DNA from: JADLHS01 sp964594985
Lineage (GTDB): Bacteria > Verrucomicrobiota > Verrucomicrobiia > Limisphaerales > JADLHS01
Assembly: GCA_964594985.1 (NCBI GenBank)
Contig: CAZQNQ010000022.1
Span: 34,270-98,269 of the forward strand
DNA length: 64,000 nt
Reading direction: 5' to 3'
Shown here: positions 9,602-18,987 of the stretch, in pieces
Layout: each line of letters starts with the position of its first letter
Position numbering within the stretch: position 1 is the stretch's first letter
Position numbers and translations under genes: made by a program
The notes under the pieces: model-generated
Seen by the model: the letters and a program-made list of their open reading frames with translations, nothing else
The model's database searches: none
Told to the model about the DNA's origin: nothing

Positions 9602-9712
9602 GCTGAATTCCTCGCAGGTGGCCGACTGTTTTTTGGCGCGGCGGAAACTTTTTTCTGGTAAGGCTTTCGGGGGAGGCATAGGCTCGCCGCACCGTCGAAC
9701 AACTTGTGGCCT

Positions 9713-10225
9713 ATGGACATCATCTTCAATTGCCCGAAATGTGAGCAGGAACTTGCCGTGGACGCCAGCGGCGCCGGCTCGGAAATCAACTGTCCCTCCT
9801 GCTCGGAAAAAATTGTCATTCCGGCCGCGCCGCGCTCCAGCGCGCATCTGCCCGTGATTCCGCCTTCGAGTGGCGACCCCGCACATCCGATGTCATCCAT
9901 CGCCTCGTCTGCGGCGGCCAAGGTGGAAATGCACTTGAAAGTTCCCGTGCATGCCCAGCCGACGGCCAGCTTGATCGCGAAAGCGGCCAAACCGCTCGAA
10001 GTGGCGGCCAAGGAATCAGATCGCAAGCTGCGCGTCAAAACCATCCGGCACACGGATTGTGTCGAGGTCGGCCACGACCGGTTCGATGAGATGGTCAGCG
10101 ATTTTCTGCAAAAGATTGGCGAAACCCACATTGTCAGCGTCACCCCCCTGACCTACTCGCATCTGGACATCGGCTCACAAAAAATCATGAGCGAATACGC
10201 GGTGATGATCGTGTACAAAGGCTGA
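9713..10225 (+). CDS. Zinc-ribbon protein of unknown function
   Basis: 170 residues. The first 40 residues form a zinc ribbon with CPKC and CPSC pairs (MDIIFNCPKCEQ, INCPSCSEKI), a motif shared by many Verrucomicrobia proteins. A Pro/Ala/Ser-rich linker follows, and then a C-terminal domain of about 65 residues (about 105-170, KTIRHTDCVEVGHDRFDE to AVMIVYKG) with alternating hydrophobic residues, likely alpha/beta. No signal peptide or membrane helix is seen. The ATG at 9713 is preferred over an in-frame TTG at 9704. Function not recognised. Confidence 0.75.
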   Translation: MDIIFNCPKCEQELAVDASGAGSEINCPSCSEKIVIPAAPRSSAHLPVIPPSSGDPAHPMSSIASSAAAKVEMHLKVPVHAQPTASLIAKAAKPLEVAAKESDRKLRVKTIRHTDCVEVGHDRFDEMVSDFLQKIGETHIVSVTPLTYSHLDIGSQKIMSEYAVMIVYKG

Positions 10226-10273
10226 GGGTGGTGGGTGACTTCTGCCAGGGCGAGGGGCAGCCGGCAGTCCCGT

Positions 10274-10347
10274 TTCTTACTCTTAATCTTTTTCTTACTC
10301 TTAATCTCCCGGGCCTGAAGATTAAGAAAAAGATTACGATTAAGAGG
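10274..10347. repeat. AT-rich palindromic repeat, CTTAATCTTTTTCTTA type (copy 1)
   Basis: A left arm (10274-10308) made of CTTAATC/TTTTTCTTA blocks is answered by an inverted right arm (10318-10347) around a CCCGGGCC centre. A relative is at 38206-38293. It sits between the zinc-ribbon gene and the BamD-like gene and stands out because it is AT-rich in a GC-rich region. Confidence 0.78.
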
Positions 10348-10430
10348 CCCTTCCGGCTCCGAGGTTTGAGCCGTCGCTCTTCCGGCTGGGATTCTTGACT
10401 TGATTTGCGGGCGGCGGTACCGTCCGCACC

Positions 10431-11417
10431 ATGACGCGTCGGTCCATTTTTCTCCTGGCCCTCATCACCTTGGTGATGTTGTGCGCCCATCGTTCGCCCG
10501 CTCCACTGGTGTACACGCCGGGCGAGGGCTGGACGTATGAAACCTACGGCAGTGGCGGCAAATGGCGGAAAGAGCAGGCCAAGGAGCAGTTGGCCGTGTC
10601 GCAGGAGGCGTTTGACAACCAGGATTATTCCCTCGCCGAGAAATCTTCCGCTTATCTGCTCAAGAAATGGCCGCTCTCGGATTACGCCCCCAGCGCCCAA
10701 TACCTCCTGGCCCGCTGCCATGAAATTGATGGCAACGACGAGAAGGCGTTCAAGGAGTATCAGAAGATGTTCACCACGTATCCGAAGAGCGACAAGCTCA
10801 CCGAGGCGTTGGAGCGGCAGTATGAGATCGGGCTGCGGTTTCTGGCCGGGCAACGCTTCCGGTTGTGGGGCTTCATCCCGTTCCTGCCCAGCATGGAGAA
10901 GACGGCGGGGTTGTTTGAAAAGATCGTGGCCAGCGGGCCCTACAGCGAGGTCGCGCCGAAGGCCCAGTTGCAGATCGGGGCGGCCTACGTCAAGGACAAG
11001 AATTATCCCGAAGCCGTGGTGGCGTATGAACGCGCTGCCGACCGTTATCATGACCGGCCGGCCATCGCGTCGGATGCGTTGTATTATGCCGGCATGGCGT
11101 ACTATCGGCAGGCGCAGACGGCGGAATACGATCAGGGCACGGCGGGACAGGCGATCGCGACCTTCAACGATTTCATCGTGTTGTATCCGCAGGACCAACG
11201 GGTCGCCGAAGTGCAGGACATCATCGTGGCCTTGAAGAACGAACAGGCCCGCGGGAACTTCAAGATCGCGGAGTTCTACGCCAAGCAGAAGAAGTGGAAC
11301 GGCGCGCTGGTGTATTACAACGAGGTGCTGTTGAACGGGGCGAATTCCCCGTATGCGAACACGGCGCGCGAGCGCATTGACGCGATCAAACAGCGGCTGC
11401 CGGCCCCGACGCCATGA
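10431..11417 (+). CDS. BamD-like outer-membrane assembly protein with TPR repeats
   Basis: 328 residues. An N-terminal hydrophobic signal segment (about 4-22) is followed by TPR-type helical repeats, seen as alternating YxxAxxxY/LLA patterns: LLARCHEIDGNDEKAFKEYQ, QIGAAYVKDKNYPEAVVAYE, and ALYYAGMAYYRQAQ. This matches BamD/YfiO-type proteins, which help fold outer-membrane barrels. A good lipobox is not present: the only early Cys sits in VMLCAH, a poor match. It ends one base before the LptE-like gene, so the two are probably co-transcribed. BamD assignment is at family level. Confidence 0.75.
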   Translation: MTRRSIFLLALITLVMLCAHRSPAPLVYTPGEGWTYETYGSGGKWRKEQAKEQLAVSQEAFDNQDYSLAEKSSAYLLKKWPLSDYAPSAQYLLARCHEIDGNDEKAFKEYQKMFTTYPKSDKLTEALERQYEIGLRFLAGQRFRLWGFIPFLPSMEKTAGLFEKIVASGPYSEVAPKAQLQIGAAYVKDKNYPEAVVAYERAADRYHDRPAIASDALYYAGMAYYRQAQTAEYDQGTAGQAIATFNDFIVLYPQDQRVAEVQDIIVALKNEQARGNFKIAEFYAKQKKWNGALVYYNEVLLNGANSPYANTARERIDAIKQRLPAPTP

Positions 11418-11418
11418 T

Positions 11419-11928
11419 ATGCGCGGGTTTGTCATCATTTTTCTCCTCGTGTTGGCCGGTGGGTTGAGCGGGTGCGCCTATCGGCTGGGCCCGAGCAATG
11501 GGCAAAGCGCGGGCGATCGGAGCGTGCAAATTGTGCCGGTGGCGAACCGCACGCTCGAACCGCGTCTCGGCGACGCGACCACCAGTGCGTTGCGCAAGGA
11601 GATCCAACGCGAAGGCACCTTCCGCCTCGCCAACGATGAATATTCCGACCTGATCGTCACCTGTGAAATCAGGCAATACCAGCGCGGGGAAGTGACGTTT
11701 CTGTCCACGGATGTGATCACGGCGCGCGACTATCACTTGCGGATGTTTGCGCATGTGGTCGCCCGCGAACGGATCACCGGGAAAGTGGTGCTGGAGCGCG
11801 ATCTGACGGGCAGCGCGTTGATGCGGGTGGGTTCGGATCTGCCCAGCGCGGAACGGCAGACGCTGCCGTTGCTGGGCGCGGATCTGGCCCGGCAAGTCGT
11901 CGCCGCGCTGGCGGACGGGACCTGGTAG
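11419..11928 (+). CDS. LptE-like outer-membrane lipoprotein (LPS assembly)
   Basis: 169 residues. A lipoprotein signal ends in lipobox LSGCAYRLGP (Cys near residue 16). The downstream sequence has the LptE pattern: VQIVPVANRTLEPRLGDATT, ALRKEIQREGTFRLAN, then a beta-rich C-terminal part with TEEK-type alternation and a final alpha helix (ARQVVAALADGTW). LptE plugs LptD and guides LPS to the outer leaflet. The ATG at 11419 follows the BamD-like stop by one base, so translation is probably coupled. Confidence 0.8.
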   Translation: MRGFVIIFLLVLAGGLSGCAYRLGPSNGQSAGDRSVQIVPVANRTLEPRLGDATTSALRKEIQREGTFRLANDEYSDLIVTCEIRQYQRGEVTFLSTDVITARDYHLRMFAHVVARERITGKVVLERDLTGSALMRVGSDLPSAERQTLPLLGADLARQVVAALADGTW

Positions 11929-11962
11929 ATGCAAGTCGGCTCCGGGACAAGGCCAGTCCGAG

Positions 11963-12397
11963 ATGACGGGTTTCGCGCTTATGACGCGGTTCAAAAAAGC
12001 AACCGGATCTCTCGATTCATTCAACTGCCAGTTTCTCCTCGTGAAGCGTCAAAGTAGATCTACAGCCAAAACTCCCCACCCGGAAAATCCGGGCGCGTGG
12101 TGGAAACAGGCCTTGATTCCCCGCCGGACCAGCTTGCTGGTTTCATTAAGACTTGCCGTTGGTCTGGTCGCCAATATCACTGTGGTCCTGTGGAGCGTTC
12201 CCAAACTCGCCGGTTCCAAGTGGAGTGCTTTGGATTTACTCCACATCGCCATCCCGCTTTTTGCCATCATCATCCTGATTCCGGTCATCTGCCTGGGGCG
12301 TGACGTGGCCCGACTCTTGGCTATCGGTCTTTGCGTGCTCCCGGTTTACATTTTTCTCCACATTTGCATGGCAATCATTGAACTATGGTTGAAATAG
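11963..12397 (+). CDS. Small membrane protein of unknown function
   Basis: 144 residues from ATG 11963; ATG 11981 is an alternative. The N-terminal third is basic and soluble. Three hydrophobic segments follow (about 57-77, 88-110 and 115-140), each long enough to span the membrane. No motif is recognised. A good rho-independent terminator lies 105 bases downstream on this strand, which supports a real transcript here. Being a single-species ORF with no family, it could still be spurious. Confidence 0.5.
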   Translation: MTGFALMTRFKKATGSLDSFNCQFLLVKRQSRSTAKTPHPENPGAWWKQALIPRRTSLLVSLRLAVGLVANITVVLWSVPKLAGSKWSALDLLHIAIPLFAIIILIPVICLGRDVARLLAIGLCVLPVYIFLHICMAIIELWLK

Positions 12398-12502
12398 TCC
12401 ATACGCCAAATCCGATGGCGTGGTTTTGAATCGGATTGCCGCCCTTGACCAAGATCATTCCTACCCTTGTTTGCGCCGTAATCCGTAAATACACACATCC
12501 AG

Positions 12503-12541
12503 CGGAACACGGCTTTCCCAGCGTGTTCCGTTGTTTTCTTT
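12503..12541 (+). terminator. Rho-independent terminator
   Basis: A perfect 9-bp stem, CGGAACACG at 12503-12511 pairing with CGTGTTCCG at 12522-12530, is followed by a T-rich tail (TTGTTTTCTTT). The T-run is on the plus strand only, so it ends transcription of the preceding plus-strand gene and not of the converging kinase gene. Confidence 0.8.
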
Positions 12542-12564
12542 GATGCGGAAACGCGCCGCAAAAC

Positions 12565-13569
12565 TTACCGGCGCCACCAACTGGTTTTGCTCTTGGGTTT
12601 GGGCTGGTCGGATTGGGCGTATTGCTGGATGAGCAACTGGCTGCGGGAGGCTTCCATTCCCATACGGAACTCGTCATAGCTGAGATAACGATCCGCCGGA
12701 TTCTTCGAGAGCACCTTCACCAAAATGTCGCTGGTCATCGGGGTGATTTCCGGCAGGACCAGATTCGGCGGCGTCAATGGCGTGTGGACGTGCGCGGCCA
12801 CGAGTTCCTCTACCGTGGGCGCGTCAAAAGGCGGATGACCGGTCAGCGCCTGATACAACGTGCAACCCAGGCTGTACATGTCCGAGAGAAAGGTTTCCTT
12901 CTCGCGTTTGATCTTTTCCGGGGCGACGTAATACGGCGTGCCATCGGTGACGGCGGCGGATTCCGGCTCGGCTTCCACGCTGCGGGCGAGGCCGAAGTCC
13001 ACGAGCTTGGGGACGTTGTCGCTGTCGAAGAGGATGTTCCCGGGCTTGATGTCGCGATGCAGCAGATTGTGCTTCAAGGCAAGGTCCAGCGCGGACGAGA
13101 TGGCGATGCCGATGTCCAACACGTGCAGTTCCGAGACACGGGTCTGTTTCTCGATGCGGCCATCGAGGCTGCCGTGATCGGCAAGTTCCATCACCAGGTA
13201 GGCCTGTCCGTCGTATTCATCAAAGCTGTAGATGTGGATGATGTTGGTGTGATTGAGCCGGGCGCAAGCACGGGCTTCGCGGAGGAAGCCTTCCATCGCC
13301 TCGGCATCCTGCATCTTCTCCTTTTTGACCAGCTTCACGGCGACCAGCCGTTCAAGAATGGTGTCGAAGGCGCGATAAACCGTGCCGTAACCACCGGAGG
13401 CGATGATGCTGCGCAGCTCGAATTGCCGGAGCATCATCGGCATCATGATGGGGTGGCCGCACTTGCTGCACGGCACGGTGGCCAGCGGGGCGAGGTCGCC
13501 GGGAATGAAGACTTTGGTCTCGCACCACCCGCAGGTGACCATGCGCAAAGGTTTGTCGTGAGCACTCAT
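12565..13569 (-). CDS. Serine/threonine protein kinase with N-terminal zinc ribbon
   Basis: 334 residues. The first 45 residues form a zinc ribbon (CGWC at 13-16, CSKC at 34-37). A Hanks-type kinase domain follows: glycine loop IIASGGYGTVYRAF, VAVKLVKK with the ATP-binding Lys 79, the catalytic loop HRDIKPGNILF, DFGLAR, and the APE motif as YVAPEKIKRE. No membrane helix or extracellular sensor is seen, so the kinase is cytosolic. The ATG at 13569 is chosen because it starts directly before the zinc ribbon; the open frame continues upstream to 13695 with unlike composition. Substrate unknown. Confidence 0.9.
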   Translation of the reverse strand: MSAHDKPLRMVTCGWCETKVFIPGDLAPLATVPCSKCGHPIMMPMMLRQFELRSIIASGGYGTVYRAFDTILERLVAVKLVKKEKMQDAEAMEGFLREARACARLNHTNIIHIYSFDEYDGQAYLVMELADHGSLDGRIEKQTRVSELHVLDIGIAISSALDLALKHNLLHRDIKPGNILFDSDNVPKLVDFGLARSVEAEPESAAVTDGTPYYVAPEKIKREKETFLSDMYSLGCTLYQALTGHPPFDAPTVEELVAAHVHTPLTPPNLVLPEITPMTSDILVKVLSKNPADRYLSYDEFRMGMEASRSQLLIQQYAQSDQPKPKSKTSWWRR

Positions 13570-13751
13570 GGCATCAAGAATGTAACACTCCTCCCCTCCA
13601 TCGCCAGCGGAGAACCGCTCCCGGCACCGGTCGGATTGAAGTGCTGCTGTGCTTGTAACTCTTTCTCTCCGTGGCGTCAATCTGCGCTTGCGCAAGGCGC
13701 GGCGCGCATTGAAACTTTTCCTTCAAGCAGTCCGGCTTGCCGGGCGGTGAC

Positions 13752-14273
13752 ATGCAGAGCGACCAGCCAGCCAAACATTCGTGGGTGCGAACGATCATCA
13801 TCGGGCGCAATCCGCGGCTCACGATGATCCGCATCAGCGTGCTCGTCGTCACGGCGGTGGTGGTGTTCAAGTTCGTTCTGCTGCCGGTGCGCGTGGACGG
13901 GCCGAGCATGTTGCCCACCTACAAACCCGGCGCGGTCAACTTCGTCAACCGCCTCGCCTATCTCAGTTCCGAACCCAAACGTGGGGACGTGGTGGCGGTG
14001 CGTTACAGCGGGCACAGCATCATGTTGATGAAGCGCGTCATCGGGATGCCGGGCGAGACGATTGAATTTGTGGGCGGGCGGTTGTCGGTGAACGGGCAGC
14101 TCTTTGACGAGCCCTACGTCAAGAACGCCTGCGACTGGAACGTGCGCCCGGAGCATTATCGGTTGCGCGATGACGAATATTACGTGGTGGGCGACAATCG
14201 CTCCATGCCGTTTGAGAATCATCAGCAGGGCGCGGCGCGGCGCGAGCGGATCATCGGGCGGATCATGTTATGA
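13752..14273 (+). CDS. lepB: Signal peptidase I
   Basis: Membrane-bound protease that removes signal peptides from secreted proteins. 173 residues, near the short Gram-positive length. One N-terminal transmembrane helix (about 26-45) is followed by the catalytic Ser 52 in VDGPSMLPTY and the general-base Lys 94 in MLMKRVIGMPGE; box E GDNRS is present. The ATG at 13752 is preferred over a TTG at 13737. It overlaps the next gene by four bases (ATGA), indicating one operon. Confidence 0.92.
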   Translation: MQSDQPAKHSWVRTIIIGRNPRLTMIRISVLVVTAVVVFKFVLLPVRVDGPSMLPTYKPGAVNFVNRLAYLSSEPKRGDVVAVRYSGHSIMLMKRVIGMPGETIEFVGGRLSVNGQLFDEPYVKNACDWNVRPEHYRLRDDEYYVVGDNRSMPFENHQQGAARRERIIGRIML

Positions 14274-14770
14274 AATTATTTCTGCGGGTTTTTGTTTTCG
14301 GCGGGTTGATCGGGGCCGGAGTCTGGTTGTGGATTCATTTTCATCCCTCGCCCGAGGAGGCCATCCGGCGTCAACTCAATGAGCTGGCCGAAGCGGCCTC
14401 GTTTCAAGGGCCGGAAGGCCTGGTCGCCACCGGAGTCGCCGCCAGCAAGTTCGCCAGTTTCTTCGCTGCGGAAGTGCGCATGAACATCGAACCGCGCGGG
14501 TTCTTCGAGGAGGAAACCACCCGGGCGGACATCGCCCAGTTCTGTGCCGCTTTGCGCGCGAAGGCGGGCATCCGTTCCTTGAAGGTGAAGTTTTTTGATC
14601 CCGTCGTCACGCTGGCCGGAAACCGCGAGAGCGCCGTGGTCGAAGTGACCGTGAACGCCGAGTCGGCGGGCGAGCGCCACCTCATCGTGCAGGAATTGAA
14701 ACTCACCCTGAAGCTGGTGGATAAAAAGTGGCTCATCGCCCGCGTGGAAACCGTGAAAACGCTGAACTAG
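14270..14770 (+). CDS. Membrane-anchored protein of unknown function
   Basis: 166 residues, starting inside the lepB stop (ATGA overlap), so translation is likely coupled to lepB. A single N-terminal hydrophobic helix (about 4-24) anchors a domain of about 140 residues. That domain has an initial helix (PEEAIRRQLNELAEAASFQG) and then beta-strand patterns (VVEVTVNAESAG, LKLTLKLVDKKWLIARVETV) resembling an NTF2/SnoaL-like cone fold. The NTF2-like reading rests on pattern only. Function unknown. Confidence 0.8.
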   Translation: MKLFLRVFVFGGLIGAGVWLWIHFHPSPEEAIRRQLNELAEAASFQGPEGLVATGVAASKFASFFAAEVRMNIEPRGFFEEETTRADIAQFCAALRAKAGIRSLKVKFFDPVVTLAGNRESAVVEVTVNAESAGERHLIVQELKLTLKLVDKKWLIARVETVKTLN

Positions 14771-14804
14771 GCGCGCAAATCCGAAGCTATCTTTCATCCC
14801 TCGT

Positions 14805-15431
14805 GTGAACACCGCCGCCCTCCAGCATCTGCAAAAGGCCGATCGCGTCCTCGCGCGAATCATCAAGCGGGTCGGGCCGTGTCCGCTCGCGCCGCGCCGG
14901 GGCGTCCAGCCGTGGCAGGCGCTGGTGCGTTCCGTGGCCTATCAACAACTCAACGGCACGGCCGCGCAAACCATCTTCAACCGTTTCCTCGCGTTGTTTC
15001 CCGAAACAAAATTCCCCACGCCGCAAGGGATCGTTGCCGCGCCGGACGAGCAGTTGCGCAGTGCCGGCTTGTCGCGGGCAAAGACCGCCGCGATCAAAGA
15101 CATCGCCGCGAAAACCATCGCCGGAGTCGTCCCGGAACGCCGCGCCATCACAAAACTTTCCGACGCGGAGATCATCGAACGCCTGACCACGATTCGCGGC
15201 GTCGGCCCGTGGACCGTCGAGATGCTGCTCATGTTCACGCTCGGGCGACCGGATGTGTTGCCGGCGACGGATTACGGCGTGCGCAGCGGTTTTGCCTTGG
15301 TTTATGGTTTGAAGGAATTGCCGCAGCCCAAGGAAATCCTCGCCCACGGCGAACGCTGGCGACCGTATCGCACCGTGGCTTCCTGGTATATGTGGCGCGC
15401 GATTGATCTGGCGAAGGAAAAAGCGAAATGA
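14805..15431 (+). CDS. DNA-3-methyladenine glycosylase II family protein
   Basis: Base-excision repair enzyme of the HhH-GPD superfamily that removes alkylated purines. 208 residues; start is GTG 14805. The helix-hairpin-helix is seen in LTTIRGVGPWTVEMLLMF and the catalytic Asp in PATDYGVRSG, 18 or so residues later, as in AlkA. The N-terminal AlkA domain of E. coli is missing, as in the short bacterial form. It overlaps the next gene by four bases (ATGA). Confidence 0.88.
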   Translation: MNTAALQHLQKADRVLARIIKRVGPCPLAPRRGVQPWQALVRSVAYQQLNGTAAQTIFNRFLALFPETKFPTPQGIVAAPDEQLRSAGLSRAKTAAIKDIAAKTIAGVVPERRAITKLSDAEIIERLTTIRGVGPWTVEMLLMFTLGRPDVLPATDYGVRSGFALVYGLKELPQPKEILAHGERWRPYRTVASWYMWRAIDLAKEKAK

Positions 15432-16348
15432 TCGCCGCTGCCGCCGCCAGCCTGCTCTTTGCCGTTTCGATCACCTGCGGCCATCGCGCCACCAAGATCA
15501 TCGGGGGCGCGAGTGCAAACTTCTGGCGGCTCGTCATCGCGACCACGTTGCTCGGCCTCTGGTCGTTCACCTGCGGCGTTGGTCTGGGCGGCGCGGGGCT
15601 GACGTATTTCTTCATCAGCGGCCTGCTGGGTTTCGGCGTGGGCGACGTGGCATTGTACCAGGCGTTACCGCGCATCGGCTCGCGACTGGCGATGTTGTTC
15701 ACGCAATGTCTCGCCGCGCCTTTTGCCGTCGTCATCGAACGTTTCTGGCTCGGAACGCAGCTCGCGTGGCCGCAAATCATTTCCATTGTCGTGATCCTCG
15801 TGGGCGTGGCCCTGGCGCTCGCGCCGCATGAATCGGTGAAACGCGACCCGCGCGAATGGCGCATCGGCGTGATGTATGGCGTGCTCTCGGGACTGGGCGG
15901 CGCGCTGGGCGCGGTGTTCAGCCGGCGCGCCTTCATGGCCATCCGCGATGCGAACCAAACGATTGACGGCGCAAACGCCGCGTTCCAACGCATCATCGGC
16001 GGCGTGATCGTGGCGGGGATTTTTCTGGCGTTCGTCCGGTGGCAGAAATCCCAATCGGCTGTCAATCTCATGACCGATGCGGGTGGCACGGGAGTAATCA
16101 AGGATTCGCCGCATCCCTGGTGGTGGGTGACGGCCAACGCGCTGGCCGGGCCGACCATCGGCGTGAGCTTCATGCAACTCGCGCTACGCACGACGCCGAC
16201 CGGCATCGTGCTGGCGATCATCGCGCTGACACCGTTGCTGGTGATTCCGCTTGCGCGGATTTTTGAAGGCGAACGGCCCACGATCCACTCGCTGATCGGC
16301 AGCGTGGTGGCCGTGGCGGGAGTCATCGGGCTGGTGTTGACGAAGTAA
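15428..16348 (+). CDS. EamA/DMT-superfamily transporter
   Basis: 306 residues with about ten hydrophobic helices in two similar halves, typical of drug/metabolite transporters of the EamA type. The opening helix ASLLFAVSITCGHRATKIIG and the repeated closing motif (GVALALAPHE, SVVAVAGVIGLVLTK) mark each half. Substrate cannot be read from the sequence. It starts inside the stop of the glycosylase gene, so the two share a transcript, but no shared function is evident. Confidence 0.85.
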   Translation: MIAAAAASLLFAVSITCGHRATKIIGGASANFWRLVIATTLLGLWSFTCGVGLGGAGLTYFFISGLLGFGVGDVALYQALPRIGSRLAMLFTQCLAAPFAVVIERFWLGTQLAWPQIISIVVILVGVALALAPHESVKRDPREWRIGVMYGVLSGLGGALGAVFSRRAFMAIRDANQTIDGANAAFQRIIGGVIVAGIFLAFVRWQKSQSAVNLMTDAGGTGVIKDSPHPWWWVTANALAGPTIGVSFMQLALRTTPTGIVLAIIALTPLLVIPLARIFEGERPTIHSLIGSVVAVAGVIGLVLTK

Positions 16349-16351
16349 CTG

Positions 16352-16413
16352 GTAGCCGCCGAGGTAACGAGGCGGAGCCCTGCAGCTTTGGGATCACCGC
16401 TTCCGTACGGCGG

Positions 16414-16417
<4 letters not shown>
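16352..16417. repeat. Short inverted repeat between converging genes
   Basis: GTAGCCGCCG at 16352-16361 is answered by CGGCGGCTAC at 16408-16417, flanking a spacer of 46 bases with CGAGGTAACGAGGCGG. The right arm touches the 3' end of nadC. It lacks a T-run on either strand, so it is more likely a dispersed palindrome than a terminator. Confidence 0.55.
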
Positions 16418-17301
<884 letters not shown>

Positions 17302-17445
17302 AAGTAAATTTTAACGCTTGTCTATGTGGTTTGAACATTTTTTTGCCGCGGCCGTCTAGTCCAGGCTGGGTCGGCGGTCATTTTATGACATCGCACGTTG
17401 CAAAAAATTCTTGTGTGTAACCGCCGGCCCGCGTAGCTAATCGTT

Positions 17446-18897
17446 ATGTCTTCAACCTATCTAAGCCGTCGCCAATTCATTTCCACCACTGCGGCCGCCA
17501 GCGCGGCGTTGCTCGCCGGCTGCGCCACCGCCGGCCCGCGCCGGATCTCCGCCAATGAAAAACTCAACATCGGCGTCGTGGGTGCGAGTGGGAAAGGCCA
17601 GAGCGACACCGATCATTGTGCGACCGAAAACATCGTGGCGTTGTGTGACGCGGATTCATCCCGCGCCGCCGGGCAGTTGAAAAAGTATCCGGGCGCGAAG
17701 TTTTATCAGGATTGGCGCGTGATGCTGGAGAAGGAGAAAGGCCTCGACGCCGTCATCGTTTCCACGCCGGACCATACGCACGCGGTCATCGCCGCCGAGG
17801 CGATGCGGCTGGGCAAACACATCTATTGCCAGAAACCGCTCGTGCAGACGGTTTATGAAGCGCGCCTGTTGCGCAAGCTGGCGAAGGAGAATGGCATCAT
17901 CACGCAGATGGGCAATCAAGGCAGCGCCGAGAACGGGTTGCGGCGCGCGGTGGAAGTGGTGCAAGCCGGCCTCCTCGGGGTGGTGCGCGAAGTGCATGTG
18001 TGGAGCAATCGTCCGGTTTGGCCGCAGGGCATGGATCGCCCGACGGGAAGCGACCCGGTACCTGATACGTTGAATTGGGATTTGTGGTTGGGGCCGGCGA
18101 AGTCCCGTCCGTACAAGGGCAATTGGACCCAAGACAACGGTGGGCGTGCCGAACGCAGCGGCGTTTATGCGCCGTTCAACTGGCGTGGCTGGCAGGATTT
18201 CGGCACGGGTGCCCTCGGTGACATGGCCTGCCACACGGCCAACATGCCGTTCCGCGCGCTCAAGCTGGGTTATCCGAGCGAGATCGAGGCGGAATCCTCC
18301 GGCATCAATCTGGAAAGCTATCCGCTCAAGTCGAAGATCCGCTTCCTGTTCCCGGAACGCGATGGGCTGCCGCCGGTGAACTTCCATTGGTATGACGGTG
18401 GCAATCCGCTGCCCGACAATCCGTTCCGGCACGACGGCAACAACAAGCCGAACAAGGACGTCACCGCCGACATCGAAGCCATGACGGGTGAAGTGCCCGG
18501 CAGCGGCTGTCTGCTTGTCGGCGACAAGGGCAAGCTGTTTTCGCCCGATGACTATGGCGCGAAGTTTTTCGTGCGCTTGAACGACGAGAAGGAGTTGATT
18601 AACGGCAACACGCATGAAGCTGTTAAGGCGATCCCGCAGGTCATCCCGCGCAATGCGTTCACGGGCGACACGGACTACCGGCATCATCAGGAATGGATCG
18701 CGGCGTGCAAGGGCGGACCGACGCCGTATTCGAACTTCGACATCGCGGCTTATCTCACCGAAATCATCCTGCTCGGCTGTGTGGCGTTGCGCACCGGCAA
18801 GAAACTGGAATGGGACGGCCCGAACATGCGCGCCACCAACGCGCCCGAGGCGATGCAGTTTGTAAAGCGCGAGAATCGCAAAGGTTGGGCGATCTGA
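17446..18897 (+). CDS. Tat-exported Gfo/Idh/MocA-family oxidoreductase
   Basis: 483 residues. The N-terminus has a twin-arginine signal (SRRQFIST) followed by a hydrophobic stretch and LLAGC, so a periplasmic, lipid-anchored enzyme is likely. The NAD(P)-binding fold is seen in NIGVVGASGKG, and the family signature in LGKHIYCQKPLVQTVYEARLL. The C-terminal domain has the substrate-binding region GALGDMACHTANMPFRALKL, with His. Such exported oxidoreductases act on sugars or glycan derivatives and are very abundant in Planctomycetes/Verrucomicrobia; the substrate here is unknown. The nnr gene follows 90 bases later. Confidence 0.9.
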   Translation: MSSTYLSRRQFISTTAAASAALLAGCATAGPRRISANEKLNIGVVGASGKGQSDTDHCATENIVALCDADSSRAAGQLKKYPGAKFYQDWRVMLEKEKGLDAVIVSTPDHTHAVIAAEAMRLGKHIYCQKPLVQTVYEARLLRKLAKENGIITQMGNQGSAENGLRRAVEVVQAGLLGVVREVHVWSNRPVWPQGMDRPTGSDPVPDTLNWDLWLGPAKSRPYKGNWTQDNGGRAERSGVYAPFNWRGWQDFGTGALGDMACHTANMPFRALKLGYPSEIEAESSGINLESYPLKSKIRFLFPERDGLPPVNFHWYDGGNPLPDNPFRHDGNNKPNKDVTADIEAMTGEVPGSGCLLVGDKGKLFSPDDYGAKFFVRLNDEKELINGNTHEAVKAIPQVIPRNAFTGDTDYRHHQEWIAACKGGPTPYSNFDIAAYLTEIILLGCVALRTGKKLEWDGPNMRATNAPEAMQFVKRENRKGWAI

Positions 18898-18987
18898 ACG
18901 CTAGTGAATTCCGCAGTTACCCCCCACTGCATGAGCATGTGTGGGGTTTCTGCTTTTCGGATTGGCGGTTTTCGGTAAGGTGACGTC

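Noticed and set aside
12049..12288. Reverse frame inside 11963-12397
   Set aside because: Shadow frame; the plus-strand frame has three membrane helices and a downstream terminator.
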